Part shown: piece after piece, positions 24,502 through 35,944 of the stretch | Position numbering within the stretch: the first letter of the stretch is position 1 | How the letters are laid out: each line of letters opens with the position of its first letter | NCBI GenBank assembly: GCA_032622095.1 | Contig: CP136066.1 | Location: 148,083,559-148,147,558 of the forward strand | Source: Siphonodentalium dalli | Taxonomy: Eukaryota > Mollusca > Scaphopoda > Gadilida > Siphonodentaliidae | DNA: 64,000 bases | Reading direction: 5' to 3' | Notes under the pieces: generated by a model | The model's input: only the letters and a program-made list of their open reading frames with translations | Told to the model about the DNA's origin: nothing | The model's database searches: none | Translations under genes and position numbers: made by a program

Positions 24502-24724
24502 TCAGAGACCGCCCTTTTAAATCTCGACCCAAACATATAATGGGCTAAAAACAATTGCGCCCATCATTTCAGTTGCCATCATTCCAATTTCCAAGAATCC
24601 AAATGGTAAGACATTATTGGAACAAGGACGATTAACAAAATGTACGTTAAAATAGGGAATTTCTCAGAGATTTCTAGGGTTTGGTTTGATTTGTTAGGGT
24701 TTATCGTCGATCTATAGCCGCTAG

Positions 24725-24968
24725 GCCACACATGACGTTGTCAATTTTACGGGTGGAGGAAAGACCACACTGAGGCTTAATTTCACCGAGAAATCGTCCC
24801 ACTGCGTGTAGAAACCACCGATCCCCGGAAAGCAACTGACAAACTTGCCCAGATACACGATTACGATCACTCTACCTATGATGGGGTTCGAACCAGCTTC
24901 GTCAGCGCTGGAGGGCCTGTGACGGTGTAATCCACCTGGCACTCTACCGACTGAACCACCGGGGCCCC
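24725..24968 (-). mobile_element. tRNA-derived SINE-like element
   Basis: On the minus strand the head reads GGTGGTTCAGTCGGTAGAGT (box A, complement of 24938-24958) and, about 45 bases on, GGTTCGAACC (box B, 24885-24894). This is the internal RNA polymerase III promoter of a tRNA-type SINE. About 160 bases of tRNA-unrelated body follow, ending near 24725. The head is not a clean cloverleaf, so it is not called a tRNA gene. No poly-A tail or target duplication could be fixed. Confidence 0.65.
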
Positions 24969-25059
24969 CGAGATTTCCAGGGACACAACATAGTAAACTC
25001 CATTCTTGTATTTCTTTTTCAGCAAATGCGTTTAAATAAAAGAATCATAAATTGATATA

Positions 25060-25235
25060 TTTTGATTTTTTTTCTTCTATTTTTGTTTTGTTTTTCATTT
25101 TATTTTAATGTTTTGAAAAAAAAAATTCTTTTGTTTTTTTGTTTGTTTTGTTTTTGTAATTTTTTTTTCTGGTTCTGTTTTTTGTTTGTAATTTTTTTTT
25201 CGTCTTTACTGTTTTTTTGTTTGCTTTACGTTTAA
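25060..25235. repeat. T-rich low-complexity stretch
   Basis: Runs of T separated by single G or C ('TTTTGTTTTTGT...'), lying inside the 2.39 kb TIR element. Confidence 0.8.
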
Positions 25236-25722
25236 AATAAAATTACTTAAAACATCAGTATTATTCTTGTTCAAAATACTGGAGTAATCTTAGTGAATGG
25301 GCGGTACGAGTAATCCCCATTAAGAAGCATTCCAACGTCAATTTTATGAATACGCCAGGAAAGCCCCGCATCCCGCCCGCCCATGCGATGTAAGACGAAA
25401 ATGAAAATCCGATGTGCCATTCACTGTTATGCCGGGTCGCCCATGCTCATCCACCAGCAAATCGCCGGGGTACACACACGCATGATTGTTACAGTTATGA
25501 TAGGTGACATTATATAAAACACAGTTACACTAGATCATTTCTAATGTCCAGTTAAAAGCCAGCTTGTGATTGCTCAAACTATTCACCATCGTGCGAATGA
25601 CTGGCTTACAATCAAACTAATAATCCGTATTAGAGTTCTGCACCATAAATATATTCTCGAAACCAGACTTCGCTATTCTCGTCTCAGGATAAAGTCTCGG
25701 TTTATACAAAAATCTCAGACCA

Positions 25723-25742
25723 GGGGGGGGGGGGGGGGGGGG
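25723..25742. repeat. Run of 20 G
   Basis: Uninterrupted G tract. Its length is likely variable and may be misassembled. Confidence 0.9.
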
Positions 25743-26172
25743 ACTAGGTCTCAGTTGCAGACTATTACCTATAACACACATAATTATGGATTATATTAAA
25801 TCTTGTCCAGTTCATATATAATTATAATCTTTACTCTACACGACATACAAATATAACACAATTACAATTTGGTTAACATAAAGATAAATGCTTCCAAAAA
25901 ATACTTATGTTTCTGTTACCAGAACTTGCACGTTACCACATGGTTCGAATTATGAACAGACCGACAAAGGCTTGAATGACAATAAGAAGGCAAACCTTGG
26001 TTTACGTAAACCTGAGTTTCAAAAAGACGAGAATACGGACCAGTGCTGACCAATAATCCTAGCTTACTCGCATCGAAGCTGGGTAACACATCGCGATCAC
26101 CGTGGTTTCGGCCTGGTCTAGACTATAGTTTACATGAAACCCTGGTCTAAACCAGGGACCAGAATTCGGCCG

Positions 26173-28646
26173 ATATTGTTCACGAAATTGATAGTGAAAA
26201 ATATCGGAAAAGATACCCACCAGTCACTTTTTCCAGAAATTAACGATTTTGGTCAAACGAACGGTGTGGCGAAGTTCTAACTTATTTGCTAAGATTGTTT
26301 GTGTTAATATTGCCACATCATACCATACCTCTACTTTATAGGAAAAGTGTTAATAAATTTGGATTTTCCTGCCATTTGGAGCCGAATCATTTATTTTCTG
26401 CTGAAAAATCTCTCTTTTTCACGGAAATATTTTTTTCAAACATTATCATTTAAACGTATATTGTAATAACGCCAACATATTTAATCAATATGGTGTAGTA
26501 GTTATCTAGCAAGCATACGGATAAAGAAGTTAACAGAAAGTTTGAACAGTTTGCGAGATACTTGATTTTAGCTACCCCTCCCCCAAACACGTTTTGGTCG
26601 AAAAATTACATATTTTTGATAACGACTTTACAATTTTCTAATTGATCTTAATGTAACCCGATATAAATCGTGTACTGACAGGGGTGTCCAGAGATGCTGT
26701 TTCATTGATTACAGATATGTTTAGGCTTCCACATCCCAGTTACAACAACAACATATTTTATTGATAACAGGTAATTCTGTATGAACGGAGAAAGTTAGAG
26801 CGTCCCTAAGCTAATTATTGACACATCTGCACATAATTAACTGAGTGGGGTATATTACGTCTCACATAAGAACCCCCGTGCGTAAAAATTTTGGCCGTAT
26901 ACTGGCGTGATATTTCCATATCCGTAATCGTATTCGTGATTTTGCGAAAGGTCTCTAGTATATAGAATTTTAATACTTCGTTTACAGATACATAAATGGC
27001 GCACCGCTCGAATCAGGGATGGTGGGAAAATTGCCTCAGAGTTAATGAACACTTTTATTGTTGGTGGTTTCTACCAAACTTATGTGTGTTCATCTCCATG
27101 GTATAGGTAAGAGTATCATGCTGTGGTTTAGGGATACATATGTTGCATTGTGGCGTCGTCCCCGTCAGGGATGGGGAGAGGGGCACACAACCTACCGAGC
27201 TATTATCTCCATTGTATAGGAAATATGTGCTGTGATTCAAAGATAGTGCACGTGATGATTAGGATTGGAGCACTTCGACACAAGAGTGCTTTGAGTCTGA
27301 GTAACAGTTGTTTAACGAAATCGTTTGGAAATAGAAATGAGTGACTCTCCCATTTTCACAAGTATCACGTACGTCAATTTGAATGTCGCTTCAAGAAATC
27401 AAGCAACAATTATTTTGCTTCAGTATTATGAACTTCCTTGTTCAGACTTCTTAATAGCGGACGTTTTGGCTCGAGTGTGTGTAAGTCATCGACCTCCTGG
27501 CTGTGTTCATTCTTGAACATATTTACGAGAAATCATTTCTATTCACTTTGCGAACTACTGAGCAAAAGTGGTGTTCAGATATCTGATGGAGGCTGTTCAG
27601 TATAGACACATTGTTGATACTTGTTAACTGCGAATTATTGTATAAGTTGAACAATCAGCAAAGCTCTGTGAAAAATCATTGGACCAAATTTTTACATTGT
27701 GCGTCCTTAAATACCATCTACATACCAACTCTACGGAATTGTGCTTCATGTAATAATGTTTAAATTATATCTATTCATGTTCAGAACTACTGAAGAAATT
27801 GATGTTATCTTTTAAAGTTGTGTGGAGATTTCTTATAGAGGCTGTTCAATAGACACATTGTTGATACTTGGCCAACATTTATACAATTGTCTCTACTTGT
27901 TCCGTATGTGTATACGAATTTGTATTTGGATTTGTTTATCAGACAACCAAGCGGTTGTTAAAACATGATTGTTGTGACATTGTTGAGAGGCAGTGCACAT
28001 GCGCTCAACATATTTCATATAACCCGATGTGCATACTATTCTTCATTTAAATAGTGGGTCACAATAGATATGTTAAATTTTGATAAACTTGGAAACTATA
28101 TTTTCACTGTCAATGCGGGTTTTATATTGACGACGCTTTGCATTTTTTCTTCCAGTGCCAATATTTTGAAGAAATGGCTAAATGGAATTTTTTGTTGATA
28201 GGGTTGAAGATATCCTCTTCGGTCAAAGCAACCTATCCAATACTCTAAATGATAAATTGTTTAGCAGCACGCAGATAGATCTCATTGACGGAAAACTTTC
28301 AAAATCCCAATAAGCCTATATCTTCGCCTATGTATTCGCCCATATTGTTATCAAAACTCTCGGCTCATCTCGCAATAGGACCTACATCCCATCCGTGATA
28401 TCTGTCCACTCACAACTCCAGACCTCACCCTAGATCTCGATCCCCTTTTTAGATACTACATTCCAACTAAGCAAACTTTGAGACCAAACGTAATACAATA
28501 TATAAATATTATTATGCGTTTCAATATTGTTAAGGGAGAGGAGCAATACTCTTAAGTTGAATAACTTGTGCTCCCATCCCTTTTGATTAACTCGTGTCAT
28601 TTTTCAGATTATATTTGTCAAGTATAAAATGTAATAAAATCATATA
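26173..28646. other. Single-copy-looking DNA, no gene recognised
   Basis: No repeats shared with the rest of the window except an internal duplication: 27535-27640 and 27765-27880 share 'GAACTACTGA', 'GAGGCTGTTCA' and 'AGACACATTGTTGATACTTG', spaced about 250 bases. ORFs are under 66 codons and motif-free. Confidence 0.4.
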
Positions 28647-29420
28647 GGGCACTTTAAAAAGGGCGGCTGGCAAAATAAGAAAGTTGAATTTTCTTTGTTA
28701 TTTTACGACCGCCTACCCCATTTAAAGTCTTCAATACACCACAATCTGAAAGGTATATGCTCCCAATGTTAAATGAGTGAACGAAAGATAGTGTCATGGA
28801 TTATATAGAATTGGTATGGGTGGTTCCAGAAAACTAGGGCACTTTACAAAAGGCAGCTGGAAAATACGAAATGTGAATTTCTTTGTTTTGAGGCCTCTAT
28901 CACATTTGAAGTCTACACACTACAAACTGAAAGGATGTTCCTAATATCTGGAATACTTCGTGACAAAAAGCGGCTGGCGAACGAGAAAGGCAAATTCTAC
29001 TGTTATTGGAGGACATTCTAACCCATTTAATATTTCGGACGCACCATAAACTGAAGTTATATATTCTCAAATTAGCTGGCGGTGTGAATGAAAGGTAGTG
29101 CTATTGGGAAACATACAATTGGCACGGGTGGGTTGGTCCCTCCGAAAACCTGGGGCATTTTTACAAAAAGTGGCTGGCAAATACGAAAGGAGAATGTTCT
29201 GTTCTGAGGACCCCACTATCCCATTTGTAGTCTTAAACACGCCACGAACTGTAAGTAATGCTTTCCATATTAGCTGATGGTGTGTGAAAATGTATTATAT
29301 AAGGAAATACACTTTTTTTATAGATGGGGTTGTTCATGAAATCCTATTGAACTTTCAAAAAGAAGGCGGCAAACGAAAAAGGCTAATTTTCACTGTCTCA
29401 GGGGACACCCAATCCCTATT
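28647..29420 (+). repeat. Decayed tandem array, unit about 190-200 bp
   Basis: Units start near 28647, 28837, 28951, 29153 and 29346, each with 'GGGCACTTTACAAAA', 'GCGGCTGGCAAATACGAAAG', a GAGGAC/GGGGAC block, 'CCCATTTGAAGTCT' and a 'CACCACAAACTGAAAG' block. The third interval is short. No element ends were found. Confidence 0.7.
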
Positions 29421-30620
29421 TGAAGTATAGAACTTTCGACAGGGATATGTTATCGATATCACCATAAATTTTGGTGGAATAGCTGTTCTATCAGAAAGAT
29501 GCAATATTTAATAATTACCATCCTAATTCATTTAGAATATAATATGCCGATATTTGTCGCGTATAACTAAATGAAAAAGTTCACTAAACGATATTAAATA
29601 ACATGTTAAACACCGATATAAACAAACACCTCGTATGATCCATGTTCGAATTAAATTTCTTATACAGTCGTCAAATCCCCGTGCAGTATAATAGTAGATA
29701 GCATTCCGATTTATGTCACGTGAAAATAAACGAAGGATGTTCATATAACAATGCAACAAAGCAGGTTAAAGAACAATAGAAACACATAACGCGTAGCGCG
29801 CTAATGGTTAACGCACGAATTCACGTTAGAATTAATCGCCTTGCACTTCTTGGCATCCGAATAACAAACCATGGGTCAATCAAGCATGTCTCGAGAGACG
29901 CCCGATGCATGAAATAATAATGTAAACGACAATAAACGAAATTGAAATTCCCAACTACACCTTTTACCGGACTCGGCCTCTGGATCGCTGTCCGACCAGT
30001 CAAACAATGTCGCTTTGGTGTGTAGGGTCCATGGATAGTTGGGAATCAAATATGTTTGAATGGGGTCGGCCATTAAAAAAGGAAGGGGGCATGTCAGGTT
30101 GGAGGCATCACTTCCAATGTAAGGGGGATATGAAAAGGAATTTTACAAACTTGAGAGTATGTTTGTTTCAGTTGGAGGGGACATCATGTGGACTATGTTG
30201 GGGGGTCGGGCGTGCAATTGAAAGTTTCAATGTTGACACCCACTGCTCAATGGATACCCACTAAAGACGTCCCTGTTTAGAACTACTTGTTCTTAAGTGA
30301 TATCGACAAGTACTAACTGTCGTGATCTTCAGAGTCAGAGTCTTATCAGTCTTTGCATTGAATTTCGTGTGAGCGACTCAACAGTCATTAATTGACTAGC
30401 TTGTATAAATAGTCCACGGCTGCGGCCTCACATTACGCGCCAGCAGCCTTTTCACCAAATCCTAAGTCTCAAAGCATCATATTCCCTCAATCCATGGTGT
30501 CATAGGCCACTCTATATATTCACAATATTGCAAACTGCCCGATGTCGCAGCTGTTTTGCTATACCCCATTGTCATTTAGTAGCAGATCCCATGACTTGCT
30601 TGGGTATTTGAACATGCGCT
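29421..30620. other. Unassigned DNA
   Basis: No gene assigned. A minus-strand ORF from 30073 begins MADPIQTYLIPNYPWTLHTK and continues in an acidic stretch before a GTAAAA that could be a splice donor, but nothing supports it further. A plus-strand TATAAATAG at about 30414 has no recognisable gene after it. Confidence 0.3.
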
Positions 30621-30639
30621 AGTGGTAGTGGAATATGAA

Positions 30640-31440
30640 AAGCTATATCAAATTTCCAATGACCTTGACCTTAGCAATTGACTGTGACCATATATGTCCT
30701 ATGGCCTAGTGCGTTTGATTGACCATTAATGGTACTATCAGTTCACACAATGTTTTCAAACACAAGGCTAATCGGATTGCCAACAGTGGACTTTTTCAAC
30801 TTTTCTCCAAATACATTGTATTTGATGCCGTTGCCATGGAAACCATATTGTTTACTGACACATGACCCCTCACTTGGGCACCATCTCCAAAAAAGTTTCA
30901 CAAAAGTCCCAAAAGCATATTTATTTTGGTCTGATGGTCTCTTAAGGGTAATGTATCGTGACTTATGTACTGCCACAGATACTATAAAATTAGTACTTAA
31001 AATGTGATTGTGCATCAACTAAATGCTGCACATGTGACAGTGACCGTGTTATGCCAAATGTATCATATAACAAATTAAACACTGATTGTAGCCTACTTTT
31101 TGTGCATTATGGTAGCGATTGCTTTTATGACTAACGCACTAGGGGTAGCTAAATATGAGACAATTAAAAAAATAGACCAAAATGTCACATTTTTCGAATG
31201 ACCTTGACCTTAGCAATTGACCTTGACCATATATGTCAAAGTGACTCAGTCCGCTTGATGAACCATTATTGGCACTATAAGTTAACACCATTTCTTCAAA
31301 CACATGGTTTGTTGGTGCTTAAGATTTGCCTTTTTCAATTTTTCTCCAAATATTTTATGCCGTTGCCATGGAAACCTGATTTTATCGTGACACAGTATCC
31401 CGCCCGGGCACCCCCTTCAAAAAGTTTTCCCTATGAATAA
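30640..31440 (+). repeat. Dispersed repeat duplicated in tandem (about 540 bp apart)
   Basis: Two copies (about 30640-30870 and 31190-31395) share 'ATGACCTTGACCTTAGCAAT', 'GACCATATATGTC', 'TTTTCTCCAAATA' and 'GCCGTTGCCATGGAAACC'. Each holds an RFX-box-like palindrome. Further related sequence runs on towards the TTAA element ending at 32280. Confidence 0.65.
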
Positions 31441-31984
31441 GCAACATATCTTTAAAGTTTCATGCTTTAGTCACTAAAGTCACGATTCAACCCCTAAGGG
31501 ACCCCACTATTGGCATTTAGTACCAAATTGCAGCCAATTTGATATTGTAACAGTATAGGCCTACTATGTTGGGCCATACCGTACACTCCACATTATTCAC
31601 TGGGTTGTGCTCTAAATGTTTGCATTTTCATGCACGCACACTCAAGATGATCACAAAGTATAACTCTTCGCATATTTTCAGTATTAGATGCCATAACATG
31701 GATCAAAAACGATTGTTTGAGGCTGGTTGCTATGGAAAAACAATTTCATAGCAACGGTTGCTAAGGAAACCACATAAGAACATAGACACATCAGCATTCA
31801 GATTACCATGCATCACTGGTCCATAGTACAATACATCATTCCTCAATAGCTCTTACTAAAAAAAATATCATGCTATATGTTGAAAAATTCAGGCTAGGAC
31901 AGAAAGGCGCCTATACATATGACCTTGACATTTGACCTCTAACATGGGAATAGAAAATTGCCAACAATGTTTTTTGTAATCAGC
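31441..31984. other. Continuation of dispersed repeat, no gene
   Basis: Contains another pair of mirrored X-box-like motifs (about 31726-31768, 'GGTTGCTATGG' and 'CATAGCAACGGTTGC'). Similar motifs occur at 23200-23230. Nothing coding is recognised. Confidence 0.4.
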
Positions 31985-32280
31985 GGACCAAACTCTACCA
32001 CCAAGGATATGTTGACATATGGTACTAAAAATGTTTAGCAAAAAACAATTTGGGGGTGCTTGCCTCCTGACTATTAATTCTGGGAGCCAAAACGGGGGTA
32101 ATCTTTCTATGATTTCAGCTGTTTTCTGTTTCTCTATGGGCATCTTCTGAGACAAAGATGTTTCAAATGGTGTTGAATTATAGTATTTTAATCATATTTT
32201 ATGGCATAGATTATTAAAATCGTATATCAAGTTGCTATAATAAAAATAATTGGTGACTCGAAAATTAAGTGGGCCTTTAA
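31985..32280 (-). mobile_element. TTAA element family 'AGGCCCAC', reversed partial copy
   Basis: Ends CTTAATTTTCGAG-type terminus in mirror form with TTAA at 32277-32280. The interior shares the 'CAGCTGTTTTCTGTTTCTCT' phrase in reverse with 320-350 and 54160. The left limit is unclear. Its TTAA abuts the remnant of an R8 end (32281-32308). Confidence 0.65.
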
Positions 32281-32610
32281 CTCATCAATGAGTATTTAGT
32301 ATAGATGTGAGTGTGACGTCACAATAAGCAGCTGCAACAAACTAAAAAGCTTCGTAAACAATAAAATACAAGAAAGACGTGGACAAACATCTCACATGAT
32401 ATTCACTAGATGGGAAGGATGTTCTACGTGTGATATTCAGGAGGATAGTTGCAAAATTCTTGAAGATAGTTCCATTATAAGTTTCATTATGTTCTTCACA
32501 TTTCGAGGAACAATGAAGAGACCTTAGCAATGGAAAACTTAAATTAATTATGTGAGTATAAAAGTATTCGCCAGAGACGAAAACATGGAAAACAAACAAG
32601 ATTGTCAATC

Positions 32611-33709
32611 AAACATTATTTCAGGAAGTGCTATGCTTGCAGTGGAAAATTCCGAAAAAAGCACATAAATTAATCAGCGATTTCTGTAAGAGATCGTTCC
32701 ATTTTAGCTGCCAAGGATTGACATCTGAGGATGCAGAAGACGTGATGAATAAATCGAGCGCAATACTTTGGTCATGCAAACGATGTAGAGAATCACGAGA
32801 GCTTCAAACGAAACAAAGTATATCACAGACAACATATAATGAATCTAAAGAGATTGTGACGTCCAAATCGACTAATACATATACATGTAATGCTAAAACA
32901 CTAGATATGGGAATGACTCAAGAATGGACGCTGAGTATAGAAAGACAATTAGAGAAGTTTGTGTTGATTTTGGAAAAATACGAGGAAAAACAGAACAAAC
33001 AAATATGACATTAAATTTGATTCATTCGACAGGAAACAAAAAGCGAAGATCGATAGATATACTGCTGAAATAAACAATAAGATGTAGAAAATGGAAAATG
33101 TTTACAAAGTAGAATAACAAAATTAGACGAAAAACTTGTTACAGAGAGAGGAGAATCTCAAACAAGAGGAGACTCTTTGAAACAAAAACTGGATAATTAA
33201 ATAAAAATCTTCGATGACCAGCAGACGAATGTGTTTGAAAAACAAGAGAAAGATTTGAAAGAATTGCAGAGAAGACTGGAAGATAATATCAACGAGAATT
33301 TACTGGAACCAACACAAAATAAGAACAAAATTGAAAACAGTATAAACAACAACATAGTAGCCCTAAAATTACCAGATAAGCAAACGGAAGAAGAAGATAT
33401 GATAGAAATAGAAAACATGATAAAAAGGATAACGAAACGTGATATGAAACATGTTGTGTCAATTAAGAGAATTGTGTTATTAACAGGAAACAAACATCAC
33501 CCAGTACACATTAAGCTCACTGAAAAACGTTATGAGAATGCTCAAGAAAAGAACTTAATGAATCGTACAAACTTAGAATAGAATTAAGAAAACAAAGAGA
33601 AAAATATAAAAACAAAAACTTCCGCATCCATAATATGGAAATAGTGGAACAACGAATGGACTTTACATTGACTTGTGAACTAAAAACAAGTACTTATTGT
33701 GATGATTAA
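32611..33709 (+). pseudogene. Broken ORF1 of a CR1/L2-like non-LTR retrotransposon (PHD finger, coiled coil, C-terminal domain)
   Basis: Fragments of one protein lie in order on the plus strand. The first cysteine pair of a PHD-type zinc finger (CYAC, codons from 32629) is in one frame. The rest (FCKRSFHFSC ... WSCKRC) follows one frame over, in the open stretch ending at 33008. One zinc ligand (the third Cys) reads as Ser. After stops and shifts, a Lys/Glu/Asn-rich coiled-coil stretch is open at 33231-33581. A frame-shifted continuation (33551-33709) ends in a basic segment with 'FRIHNMEIVEQ', resembling the C-terminal end of PHD-type ORF1 proteins. Such ORF1 proteins bind the element's RNA. 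There are at least two frameshifts and several stops, so it is dead. No reverse-transcriptase or endonuclease coding follows; the 3' tail comes straight after. It lies between a TTAA element (ending 32280) and another (from 33800). Confidence 0.75.
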
Positions 33710-33770
33710 AATGTTAATTTCCTTTATGTAATATGGGAACTAAGAGCCGTATTGTTCATTCCTAAATAAA

Positions 33771-33790
33771 TTGATATTGATATTGATTGA
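33771..33790 (+). repeat. 3' terminal microsatellite of the non-LTR element
   Basis: Short TTGATA/TTGAT repeats follow 'AATAAA' about 60 bases past the ORF1 stop. CR1/L2-type retrotransposons end in short tandem repeats rather than poly-A, so this is read as the element's 3' end. Confidence 0.6.
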
Positions 33791-33799
33791 TAGAATTGG

Positions 33800-34443
33800 T
33801 TAAAGGGGTACTGTACACAAAGATAGGCGATTTTTTTATTTACTCCCATTGAAATAACTTTCAAGTTAGATTATGTTCGTGTTAAATGAGTTTCGTATAA
33901 ACCTAATTTAGCGAAAAAAATATTGATCTTGGAAACAAAAATATTACGATTTCAAACTACGCGCCATGTTTTTTACCTTCACCGGAGAAGACGCAGGTCG
34001 CAGGAAGAACCGAAAGTTCATTGCTCACAGCTTCGATTGATGCATTCAATCTCTTCCATCGAACAATCTCACCCCCTATAAAATACTTTATGACTCTTGT
34101 TTCTTTCTCCTTTTTTCCGAATCGGTTATAACGGGCCTTCTTTTGCAGGTAACATGTTTTGTTTGCAACTCAATAATGTTCGTGAACGGCCATCAATAAA
34201 AGACACGCAACATATGCGATTTCAAGAACGGTAACTCGTAATGGCATAATTCTCCATTTTATGACTCCAGCCATAAATGAATTTATATTAAATAATTCAA
34301 TTTTACTTTTACGATAGCCTGTTAACCGGAACGTTTTCAGTAGACATCGTTGACTCAAATTAGTTATTTTATAATATAATATTCATATTAGATCGCTATT
34401 GTCACCGGGAATGTATTGAAATTGGGGTACAGTACCCCTTTAA
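33800..34443. mobile_element. 644 bp TTAA element with AGGGGTACTGTAC ends
   Basis: TTAA (33800-33803) then AGGGGTACTGTAC; the right end is GTACAGTACCCCT then TTAA (34440-34443). No ORF of interest. It lies directly after the non-LTR 3' tail. TTAA duplications are typical of piggyBac-type integration. Confidence 0.7.
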
Positions 34444-35085
34444 ACAAAGGCTTGTTATATTTTATTGACCAATTTCTAAATAAAAAGGTCAAGAAAATTG
34501 ACTCCATCTCTAATATAATATTTAATACATTTTTCTTTCTGAAAGATTTTTCTCTCAAAAGTACTTGGTAACCTTTATTTGTATCTCTGTAAAATACATC
34601 ATTAGTTCAGAGTCATATCAGAATAATTTCTGCATGTTTTATTTCAAGATTTAATTGATAGTGACGAATAGAAAACGGTCTTGTTTATCAGATTTATCTA
34701 GATCGCCAGGTGTTACATGACATGCTACCTGACGGGTCTTGGTGGCAGTGGGTGCATTCTTTTAACCACCACTGATATCGGAGATGGCACATGGTCCAGG
34801 TATATGTTACAAATCACTGCATACACTCATCCTATGTTTGTTTATGACACAAGAACCCTATTTTAATTCTAATTGATGGCTAATTTCAGTGTGATTTTTA
34901 TGAGATTTATTGGAGTCCAGATTACATGTTATTACCCTGTGGTTGCAGTATCATTTTGTTGTGAGTCGTAAATTCATAACATGCTGCCATATATAGTGGC
35001 CCGATTGATTACACCAGTTATCATGGAAAAGGATTGCCTGTCATGATTGTCGCCATCCTGTCTCGTTTCTAAACATATTCTACCT
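34444..35085. other. No recognisable feature
   Basis: AT-rich, ORFs under 63 codons. Nothing assigned. Confidence 0.4.
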
Positions 35086-35355
35086 TTAACCCTTCCATGA
35101 CTGGAGCTTCCTGAAATTTAGTGAAAACCCTGTGCCAATGCATTCTCTTATATATGCGAGTCTCCCATTAGTCGTCTCGCAACAGAAGAGAATACATAGC
35201 TAGGCCTAATATTATTGTCTTTGACCTTGTAAGCCAGTGCGTTCTTTTATATATGCGAAGCTCCCTATGGGAGACTCGCATATATAAGAGAATGTACTGG
35301 CCCAGGGTCGTTAATGATGCACCATGCAGCACAGCTCCCATTATGAAAGGGTTAA
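35086..35355 (+). mobile_element. R3 double-hairpin TTAA MITE, complete copy
   Basis: 270 bases with TTAA at 35086-35089 and 35352-35355, left end 'CCCTTCCATGACTGGAGC', right end 'CCCATTATGAAAGGG'. Two 'CTCTTATATATGCGA' hairpins, the first partly decayed. Confidence 0.8.
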
Positions 35356-35944
35356 GCAACTTTGTCTAGCTTTTATGATTTAGGTGTGGATATCGCCTTG
35401 TGAACCCTAGCGGCAGAATGATTTATAACTTTTATTTTTGGTGGCCTATAAAAAGCACCAAGTCCAAGGGGGGGTGGGGGTCTGCAATTTTTTTCCGAAT
35501 ACTAGGCGGGGGTTGTTGTGTGTTTCAGCAGCCCGGCTTACACATTTTGTCCTGGGCCTGTAAATTTTTGCCTGGAGTCATTTTTCTTCAAAATAAAGGG
35601 ACAAAAGGTTTTAAGAATGCTTCTATTATGTAATAGGTATGCACTTAACTCTTGGTATGGGGGTTTGAGTTCACCATCAGTTAATAATGAGGGATGACAC
35701 CAAGGGGTAATAAAAAGGTGAGCTTGCTAAATGTTTTCATCAAGGATCTATCAATGCACATTGACATGGAAAGGCTCAGATTTAAATAGTTCTATTAAAA
35801 ATCATTTATTCAACCTGATATAAATGAAAACATAACACAATAATAGATTCTTCAAATAAATGTAAACTCTTCACTGAACTTTTCAAATAAAAATAGACTA
35901 TTCACAAAACCATAATAAAATAAAACAAAGGTCTTAAAGGTGTT
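35356..35944. other. No recognisable feature
   Basis: A G-rich patch at 35468-35515 has a loose counterpart at 36535-36650. No gene or element defined. Confidence 0.35.

Larger units (their letters stand above)
23782..26172. mobile_element. 2.39 kb TIR element carrying nested MITE and SINE
   Basis: CGGCCGAATTCTGGTCCCTG at 23782 is mirrored at the right end by CAGGGACCAGAATTCGGCCG ending 26172. The inverted match extends about 30 bases with two differences, and further scattered matches follow (CTGGTCT, GAAACCAC). Flanks read ...ACATATA and ATATTG..., so a duplication of ATA or TA is possible but not certain. No transposase ORF. The interior holds an hAT-like MITE (24293), a SINE (24725), a T-rich stretch (25060-25230) and a 20 G run (25723-25742). 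Confidence 0.65.

Noticed and set aside
24880-24968. tRNA gene on the minus strand
   Set aside because: Boxes A and B are present, but a clean acceptor stem and anticodon arm cannot be drawn and a SINE-like body follows. Treated as a tRNA-derived SINE.
23782-26172. A firm 3 bp ATA duplication around the 2.39 kb TIR element
   Set aside because: The flanks are ATATA-rich, so ATA, TA or nothing are equally possible; no empty site is available.
30405-30425. TATAAATAG promoter
   Set aside because: A good TATA match but no recognisable gene or initiator downstream; such matches are expected by chance in AT-rich DNA.
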